Of a stretch of 64,000 nt of DNA, positions 58,219 through 64,000 are shown piece after piece; within the stretch, counting starts at the first letter, position 1, and each line of letters begins with the position of its first letter. Location: contig JAWKPF010000008.1 of NCBI GenBank assembly GCA_041390825.1, positions 124,001 through 188,000 on the forward strand, read 5' to 3'. A program made the position numbers and the translations under genes. The notes beneath the pieces were generated by a model. The model was not told the origin of the DNA. It saw only the letters and a program-made list of their open reading frames with translations, and made no database searches. Origin of the DNA: Thermomicrobiales bacterium. GTDB lineage: Bacteria > Chloroflexota > Chloroflexia > Thermomicrobiales > UBA6265.

Positions 58219-61173
58219 ATGCTCCGCGACATCATGTCGGGAAGTGTCATGCCCGGATTATCAGACAGCCAACGCCGCATCGTTGAATACGATCGCCTCG
58301 ACTGGCATATGCTGGTCATCGCGCCCCCTGGCAGCGGCAAAACCCACACGATCTCGCAGCGGATCGCATGGCTGCTGAACAGCGGTCATGCCGAACCGGA
58401 AGCGATTCTGGCGCTTACCTACACCAACAAGGCCGGGCACGAGCTCAAGGATCGCATTGCCAAACGGGCGAATCCGCACGTGCATGCCTCGACGATGCAC
58501 AGTTGGGCGTACGATCTGCTGCGCGATCATGGCCGGGAAATTGGGCTGTCGGACGGATTCCAGGTATGCGATGAGTTTCGGCGGGGAGACATCATCCGGC
58601 TGGCGCTGCACGCGGGCGGCTACGATCAGGTCGACAACAACGAAGTTATCCAGGTTGGCAAATGGATCAGCCAGCACAAGTCCAATCCTGCCGAAGTCCC
58701 GTCGCAGCGGCCGCCGTTTGGTCAGGAAACGATGGCGGCGGTCGAGGAGTCATATCGGCGGCAACTGCGAGATCAGGAGCTGCTGGATTTCGAGGACCTC
58801 ATCTGGTTCGCCGGCGATCTTCTTTGGCAGTTCCCGGACGTCGCCGATCCGCTGCATGAGCGTCTCCGTTTTGTCTTCGTCGACGAGTTCCACGACCTTT
58901 CCCCCGATCAGTTCCGGCTTCTGACCGCCATCGCCCCGGGTCGAAAACCTGGCCGGCAAGTGCTCGCGGTGGCCGATCCCAATCAGGCGATTTACGGGTT
59001 CCGTGGCGGAAACGCCAGCGAGATGCTGCGGCGCTTCCGTGCGGAGTACCGTCCGGAAACGTTCAGCCTGCGCGAAAACTACCGCTCGACCGGGCGTCTG
59101 GTGGAGACCTCAAACCACTTCATTGCAGCTGGCGATGCGCCTGCCAACAGCGTGCCGGTGCGACCCGGTGTGGACACGCCTCACCTGCATGGTCTTCCGA
59201 CCGATGTGGAAGAAGCGGAATGGGTCGCCAGCGCAGTCAGGGCCGCCAACGCGAAGGGACGGGATTTTCAGGATATCGCCATCCTTTATCGCACGCATAA
59301 CCGCGCCAATCTCGTCGAGCACGAGTTGTTGAGAACTGGCATCCCCGTTGCGCGTATCCAGGCCAACCGTTTCTTCGACGATCGGCATGTGATCGAGGGA
59401 TTTCGCTATCTGCAGTTGATTGCCGCACTGGACGATCTCCAGTTCGAACCGGCAATCAACTGGCCGCGCGTGCTCGTCGACGAACTGACCATGATGCAAT
59501 TGCGGGAAGCAGCCCGCGTGCATGACCTGCGTCTGGTGCAACTCGCGGCGCACCCCGAACTCCTGCGTGAGACGGTCACTCCGCTCTCCGCCCTTGGGGT
59601 CGAGCGCTTCATGCGCGACCTCGATCAGCAAGTTGGCACGGTGGACCATGCCCGTCAGGGAGTCGAGCGAATCCTTCCCATGGTCCGCCGGCGCCGCGAC
59701 CCCATTCCCCAAGGGGAACGAGACAACTTCCGTTCTACGTTGCACGAGTTGGCGCGCGCGGTCGACAGCATCGCCGACACGTTGGTCGATGCGGTCCACG
59801 ACGGGTTGGCGGTCCGGCTGGTGTTCGATCCGGACAATGCCGACCATTGTCTGGCCGCGGGCATGCTGCAGCGCACGCTCGAATCGGGCTTCGGGCTGGC
59901 GGTGTTGCTCGGCGACACGTGCGAGCAACGCTCCATCCCGTTCTCCCTTGTCGATCTGGAACGAAACGCCGGTCACTTTACCTGCACCGCGTTGGTCTAC
60001 CGACTGTGCCAGCGTCTCGATGAGCGATTCGACCGGTCCCGCAAGCAACGATTCGTCGTGTTCGATGTCGAAGCCACCAGCACCCATATCGCCAGCGCGG
60101 AACTGCTGCAGATCGGCGCGGTCGTGGTCGAGGACGGCCGCATCACCGGCGAACCCTTCATGCGCTGGGTACGCCCCTCCGGGCCGGAGGCGCTGTCGGC
60201 CGAAGTGCAGCGCATTACCGGCATTCGCTGGAACGATGTCGCCGACGCGCCTCCACCCGCTCAGGCACTGGCCGACTTCCTCGCCTTCGTGGGCGATACG
60301 CCGTTGGTGGGGCACAACATCGATGCGTACGATCTACCGCTCATCCGACGTTTATGCAGCGAATTCGATCTCGCCCAGCCGCCTCGCTTCTCGATCGACA
60401 CCATCAAGATCAGGAGGAGGCTGCATCCAGGCGAACCTGCGGGCCTGGATGCGCTGCTCAGGCCGGAGGAAAGGCGACTGCGCCGGGAGCACCGGGCCGA
60501 TCTCGACGCGCGCCTGACGGCCCGGGTCTTCATCGATCTGATGATCGAGATCGGATCCGAACGAAGGGTCAGTTCACTCGGTCACGAATTGCCGCAGGTG
60601 GCGGCCTCGGTGGCATTGCGGGGGCGCACCGATCCCGACAGTGCCTTGCTGCAGATAGCGGGGCGGCGCGCGCTCGAGCTAGGGCACGGACTCGCGCTGA
60701 CCGCAGAAGGAACGCAACTGCAAACAGGTGTAACCGCGAGCGCCGAACGGGCATTGCGAATGATCGATCTGGTCACCGACCCAGAGGATGCCCACTGGGA
60801 TCGGATCGAGCAAGAATGGGCGACCGCGCTCGGTAGCTTCGAGCGCACGCACAATGACCACGATTTGCAGACATTTCTGCGTTGGTTCCAGCTCGCGGTC
60901 TCGACCGACATCGAGCATGCGGACGTGAACCGGGTGGTGATGATGTCCATTCATGCCGCCAAGGGCCGTGAATGGCCGGTGGTGTTCATGCTCGGATCGG
61001 AAGATGACCAGTATGTCTTTTCCACGGATCTGGATGACGCCGAGTCACGCCGCATGTTCTATGTTGGCATGACCCGTGCCCAGGATGTGTTGGTGGTCAC
61101 GCACGCCGCGCGGGTCAATGGCCGCGCGAAGAACCCGAGCCGTTTTCTGCGGGACTTGTTGTTGCCTGATTAG
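58219..61173 (+). CDS. UvrD/Rep-type helicase with an embedded DEDDh exonuclease domain
   Basis: A 984-residue SF1 helicase. Q-motif-like SDSQRR, Walker A APPGSGKT (35-42), Ia LTYTNKAGHEL, motif II VFVDEFHD (219-226), III AVADPNQAIYGFRGG and IV LRENYRST (285-291) lie in the first 300 residues. Motif V SIHAAKGREWP (910-920) and VI MFYVGMTRAQD (946-956) close the chain. Between them, at about 610-775, is a DnaQ-like exonuclease: Asp616/Glu618 (VFDVEAT), Asp702 (VGHNIDAYDLPL), His758 and Asp763 (HRADLD). All catalytic residues are present. A DNA-repair or replication-processing role is inferred. ATG 58219 is used; ATG 58234 and 58249 are possible. Confidence 0.88.
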   Translation: MLRDIMSGSVMPGLSDSQRRIVEYDRLDWHMLVIAPPGSGKTHTISQRIAWLLNSGHAEPEAILALTYTNKAGHELKDRIAKRANPHVHASTMHSWAYDLLRDHGREIGLSDGFQVCDEFRRGDIIRLALHAGGYDQVDNNEVIQVGKWISQHKSNPAEVPSQRPPFGQETMAAVEESYRRQLRDQELLDFEDLIWFAGDLLWQFPDVADPLHERLRFVFVDEFHDLSPDQFRLLTAIAPGRKPGRQVLAVADPNQAIYGFRGGNASEMLRRFRAEYRPETFSLRENYRSTGRLVETSNHFIAAGDAPANSVPVRPGVDTPHLHGLPTDVEEAEWVASAVRAANAKGRDFQDIAILYRTHNRANLVEHELLRTGIPVARIQANRFFDDRHVIEGFRYLQLIAALDDLQFEPAINWPRVLVDELTMMQLREAARVHDLRLVQLAAHPELLRETVTPLSALGVERFMRDLDQQVGTVDHARQGVERILPMVRRRRDPIPQGERDNFRSTLHELARAVDSIADTLVDAVHDGLAVRLVFDPDNADHCLAAGMLQRTLESGFGLAVLLGDTCEQRSIPFSLVDLERNAGHFTCTALVYRLCQRLDERFDRSRKQRFVVFDVEATSTHIASAELLQIGAVVVEDGRITGEPFMRWVRPSGPEALSAEVQRITGIRWNDVADAPPPAQALADFLAFVGDTPLVGHNIDAYDLPLIRRLCSEFDLAQPPRFSIDTIKIRRRLHPGEPAGLDALLRPEERRLRREHRADLDARLTARVFIDLMIEIGSERRVSSLGHELPQVAASVALRGRTDPDSALLQIAGRRALELGHGLALTAEGTQLQTGVTASAERALRMIDLVTDPEDAHWDRIEQEWATALGSFERTHNDHDLQTFLRWFQLAVSTDIEHADVNRVVMMSIHAAKGREWPVVFMLGSEDDQYVFSTDLDDAESRRMFYVGMTRAQDVLVVTHAARVNGRAKNPSRFLRDLLLPD

Positions 61174-61200
61174 GCTGGATCTGGGGCCACAGCGCTGGTC

Positions 61201-62181
61201 TCAACGCAAGGCGCGCACCCGGGGCGCTACCTCACGACCCAGGAGCTCGATGCTTTCGAGATCGCCCGCGTCCTGAGTTTGCATGACGAAATACTGCACG
61301 CCAGCATCGACCAGTTCCGCGCAATAGGCGATGATCTGGTCTGGGGTGCCAAAGATGCGCGTGTGCACTTGCTCTTCGGTCAACCCGTTCGGGAAGTACT
61401 TCTTTTTCTTGGCCGCAACGTCGGATTCTGATTCCGCGATGAACAGCCACGCCGTGAAATGCGTGCGCAGGATTTCATCGTACGGGCGCCCGATAGCGTC
61501 ACAATGCTGCCGCAAGATTTCGAAACTGCGGCTGACTCCCTCCACGCCGCGCACCGCGCCGGTGTTCGCGCTCGCCCCGAAATTGCATGCATCGGCGAAC
61601 TGCGCTACCTGGCGCAATGTGACCTTCGCTCCGGCGCCCGCGATGATGATCGGTGGTCGCGGTCGTTGCACCGGGAGCGGATAGATGCGCGCGTCCGCGG
61701 TGGAAAACGTCTCTCCTGCGAAGGAGAACGGTTCCGGTCCATATACTCCTTCGACGATGTGGACATACTCTTCGAGCGCGCGTTGCCGTTCCGGGACCGG
61801 CGGCAGCGCCATTCCCAACCGCCCGAATTCCGGTGCGTTCCACCCGATTCCAAGTCCGATGAGCGCCCGGCCCGAGCTCAACTGGTCGAGATCGGCAATC
61901 TGCCGCGCGAACATCACTGGATGCCGGTGGTAGATGCAATAGACGATCGAGCCAAGCTCGATCCGGCGCGTCGCTTGCGCAAGCGCAGCCAGATGCACGA
62001 AGGCCTCAGGCGTGTTGCCGGGATGATCGCCGATACAGAATGCGTCGAGACCAACTTCCTCTGTGAGGAGACCAGCGCGCATGATCACCCCATTGGGATC
62101 GGGATCGTTCGGGGCGGCGCCGCCCTGGACGGCAAACCCGATTCGATGCTGGTGGCGCTCCACCCAGGGATGTTTGCTCAC
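61201..62181 (-). CDS. LLM class flavin-dependent oxidoreductase
   Basis: A 326-residue luciferase-like protein. It shows LLTEEVGLDAFCIGDHPGN, then ALAQATRRIELGSIVY, DLDQLSSGRALIGLGIGWN and PPIIIAGAGAKVTLRQVA. The last motif and the length suit F420-dependent family members; the substrate is unknown. Its ATG overlaps the stop of the HExxH protein gene by four bases (ATGA), so the two are coupled. It is convergent with the helicase gene across 27 bases. Confidence 0.85.
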   Translation of the reverse strand: MSKHPWVERHQHRIGFAVQGGAAPNDPDPNGVIMRAGLLTEEVGLDAFCIGDHPGNTPEAFVHLAALAQATRRIELGSIVYCIYHRHPVMFARQIADLDQLSSGRALIGLGIGWNAPEFGRLGMALPPVPERQRALEEYVHIVEGVYGPEPFSFAGETFSTADARIYPLPVQRPRPPIIIAGAGAKVTLRQVAQFADACNFGASANTGAVRGVEGVSRSFEILRQHCDAIGRPYDEILRTHFTAWLFIAESESDVAAKKKKYFPNGLTEEQVHTRIFGTPDQIIAYCAELVDAGVQYFVMQTQDAGDLESIELLGREVAPRVRALR

Positions 62182-62966
62182 ATTCCTCCTCCTTCACGTT
62201 CGTCGGACCGGAGCTCGCGCACGAACTCGCGGAACTCATCCGGCCCGCGCAGATAGGCCACTTTCAGCCGGTTTTCCGAGGAGTCGGCGTTGAAGGCGCG
62301 GTCCTTGCCATCGCGCCCGAATGCCGCGATCCACCAGCGCGCTTCCGCCTCATGCGCCACGATCTCTTCCTCCAGCGCCACGCCGTTGGGCAAGGTCGTG
62401 CAGGCCTCGACGAAGTAGCACGCGGTACCGTTGACCGCACGGTCGATATGCGTCGCTTCGTGGGCCAGAATAGCTGCGATCACATCCGGATAGAGCCAGT
62501 CAACGTACGTTTCACTGATCACGATCTCGCTCGTCGACCAACCGTCGAGCGGAGTCCAGCGCGATGTCGCGTAGGCGGAGTTGAAATCCAGATCCTGCAC
62601 GCCAATGCAAACGCCATTGTCCACCAGCACTGCATAGAGACGTGCGCCCTCAGCGGTCCCACGCAGCAGGGCGACTCCTTCGGCAATGGCGTGCTGCGGT
62701 CGCTCGGAAACGCCGTCGCAGTACTCGATTGGGTGTGCGGGCGGGTTCGGCGCGAACGCAGGGGACTCGCCCAGATCGGCGATGCCGACGCGCCAGCTTG
62801 CCGCGGCGCGATCGGGAAAGCTGTCCGCGGCATGCACGAAGGGGGTGCGGATGAACAACCAGACCATACCGGTCAGCCCTGCCATGAGCAGGATCGCGAG
62901 CACAATCGCTAATCGCGATGTCCGCGTCGCTTTGCGAGGGCGGCGTTTGGATTTGGTAGTCTGCAT
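62178..62966 (-). CDS. Membrane-anchored putative zinc metalloprotease (HExxH)
   Basis: About 262 residues. A basic cytoplasmic N-terminus (KSKRRPRKATR), one membrane helix (about 18-39) and an extracellular domain. The domain has His169-Glu170-Ala-Thr-His173 (LAHEATHID), and an acidic helix with EEEIVAHEAEARWW about 30 residues later that could supply the third ligand, as in gluzincins. Four Cys residues may form disulfides. ATG 62966 was chosen because the charged start and helix follow it; the longer frame to 63245 overlaps the divergent GntR leader. Substrate and family are not identified. Confidence 0.75.
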   Translation of the reverse strand: MQTTKSKRRPRKATRTSRLAIVLAILLMAGLTGMVWLFIRTPFVHAADSFPDRAAASWRVGIADLGESPAFAPNPPAHPIEYCDGVSERPQHAIAEGVALLRGTAEGARLYAVLVDNGVCIGVQDLDFNSAYATSRWTPLDGWSTSEIVISETYVDWLYPDVIAAILAHEATHIDRAVNGTACYFVEACTTLPNGVALEEEIVAHEAEARWWIAAFGRDGKDRAFNADSSENRLKVAYLRGPDEFREFVRELRSDEREGGGM

Positions 62967-63097
62967 AGGCAAGCGACAGTATTCCGGTAGTGCCGTCAGG
63001 GGGCACGGTCTTCTCGACGGATGACAGGCAACGCTGATCTGACGCCGACAGCCAGCAGGAACAGCGAGCAACGGACCTTGAATCGCCGGCGTTGGGG

Positions 63098-63928
63098 ATG
63101 TACGGGGTACACCTGGTGAACGACGAGGACATCCAATCCTTCGATATTGGGCCGCTCGACCCTGCTGATCCGGTTCCGCTCTATCAGCAGTTGCGCGATC
63201 GCTTGCGCGTGAAACTGACCGAAGGCTGGCCGCACGATCGGCCAATACCCTCCGAACGCCAGATCATGCAGATGACCGGGCTGAGCCGGATGACGGTGCG
63301 CCAGGCGATTGCCGAATTGGTGCACGCGGGAATGCTACGCCGCGATCATGGCCGTGGCACCTTTGTCTCCGATTCTCGCATTTCGCGGCCGCTGACCGGG
63401 CATGCCACGTTCCGCGACGTCGTTCAGCGGCAAGGGGGAACTCCGAGCACAAGGGTGGTTCGCCAGAAAGTCGTGACCGCAAACGCCGCTCAGGCGACCA
63501 TCTTGCAGATCGAGCCGGACGAGGAACTGCTCCACCTGGTGCGTGTACGCATGGTCGACGGCGATCCGATCATGGTCGACTACACCCACGTTCCGCTACG
63601 TGTCTGCCCAGGATTGCCGTCTGCTGACCTGAGCGGCTCGCTTTATGAGTACCTGGGGAACATGTGCGGCGTTCCCGCCCAGTATTCGCTCGATACGATC
63701 GAAGCGGTTGCCGCATCCGGAGAGGTGGCCGAGCTGCTGGAAGTGCCCGAGACGACGCCCATCTTGCTCATGCGTCGGCTTGCGCGGACAATCGGCAGTG
63801 TGCCGCTCGAGGTCACCGACGAATTCGTACGTCCCGATCGATGCCTCTATCGCGTCGAGAACCCGAGTGGGTTCACGGGTCTTGATTTGGTCGAACGGAT
63901 CCATTCGACCCCAGTGGAGGCAGTCTGA
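63098..63928 (+). CDS. GntR-family regulator with UTRA ligand domain (HutC/NagR-like)
   Basis: About 276 residues. The winged helix (27-91) has DPVPLYQQLRDRLR, PSERQIMQMTGLSRMTVRQAI and GRGTFV, typical of GntR. A UTRA domain follows (about 110-265), containing LLHLVRVRMVDGDPIMVDYTHVP. UTRA members commonly sense sugars, amino sugars or histidine breakdown products and repress adjacent genes. ATG 63098 is used, though GTG 63116 is possible. It shares one base with the next gene, so it probably controls its own operon. Confidence 0.9.
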   Translation: MYGVHLVNDEDIQSFDIGPLDPADPVPLYQQLRDRLRVKLTEGWPHDRPIPSERQIMQMTGLSRMTVRQAIAELVHAGMLRRDHGRGTFVSDSRISRPLTGHATFRDVVQRQGGTPSTRVVRQKVVTANAAQATILQIEPDEELLHLVRVRMVDGDPIMVDYTHVPLRVCPGLPSADLSGSLYEYLGNMCGVPAQYSLDTIEAVAASGEVAELLEVPETTPILLMRRLARTIGSVPLEVTDEFVRPDRCLYRVENPSGFTGLDLVERIHSTPVEAV

Positions 63929-64000
63929 TGAGCAGCGCCATCGCCCCTGATTCCATCGAGGGAACCGTCCAGGGGTATACCTATCGGCAGATCGCCAAAG
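63928..64000 (+). CDS. N-terminus of a gene cut by the window edge
   Basis: ATG 63928 overlaps the GntR stop by one base and follows GGAGG (63916-63920) by 7 nt. The readable start is MSSAIAPDSIEGTVQGYTYR. Twenty-four residues are too few to identify it; being coupled to a UTRA regulator, it may be a transport or catabolic gene. Confidence 0.6.
   Translation, partial: MSSAIAPDSIEGTVQGYTYRQIAK

Overview
The window is about 64 kb of GC-rich bacterial DNA. GTG and TTG starts are frequent and intergenic gaps are short. Convergent gene pairs are often separated by GC-rich 9-13 bp hairpins. Its gene content suggests the Chloroflexota, most likely a Thermomicrobia-like lineage. This is inferred from long Thr/Pro-rich linkers between SH3b domains in secreted proteins, Tat-type solute-binding proteins, LLM and PPOX flavoenzymes, LppX-like proteins and a recA with a LexA-like palindrome. 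No rRNA, tRNA, CRISPR array, insertion sequence or prophage was seen.

Layout. 1-1.35 kb: 3' part of an SH3b/transglycosylase-like surface protein. 1.5-11.7 kb: metabolic genes (two SDRs, SnoaL-like protein, histidine phosphatase, two Tat solute-binding proteins, D-threonine-aldolase-like enzyme, glycerol-3-phosphate dehydrogenase, LLM oxidoreductase). 11.7-23.9 kb: surface-protein island with a roughly 2,825-residue protein of about 25 SpaA/Cna-B-like repeats, then a subtilisin-like protease with SH3b domains whose frame is broken near 23.04 kb. 24-28.6 kb: ClbS/DfsB-like protein, recA, a membrane-anchored protein and an S9 peptidase. 28.9-35.5 kb: a plus-strand run (SH3b protein, small membrane protein, histone-deacetylase-like enzyme, coiled-coil protein, YfhO-like protein). 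35.5-38.5 kb: consensus-like promoter, about 260 nt structured leader and an NlpC/P60 hydrolase with seven SH3b domains. 40-43.7 kb: minus-strand operon trpB-trpA-aroH-aroF. 43.9-49.4 kb: two ABC half-exporters flanking two LppX-like secreted proteins. 50-64 kb: fumC, a rhodanese-ThiF fusion, thioesterase, cytidine deaminase, class C beta-lactamase-like hydrolase, nagB, an inositol-monophosphatase family gene, a UvrD-like helicase with an embedded DnaQ-type exonuclease, an HExxH membrane protein coupled to an LLM enzyme, and a GntR/UTRA regulator with a coupled gene cut by the window edge.

How the genes may work together. Three themes stand out. First, cell-surface architecture: at least five extracellular proteins use SH3b or SpaA-like repeats, two of them with recurrent Cys pairs. 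Second, a possible envelope lipid-export module: one half-transporter has a degenerate Walker B and the other a degenerate signature motif, the pattern expected of a heterodimer, and LppX-like carriers lie between them. Third, aromatic amino-acid synthesis, with translational overlaps and a hairpin that hides the trpB ribosome-binding site. The most unusual single genes are the giant repeat protein and the helicase-exonuclease fusion. All assignments were made by reading motifs; no database search was run.
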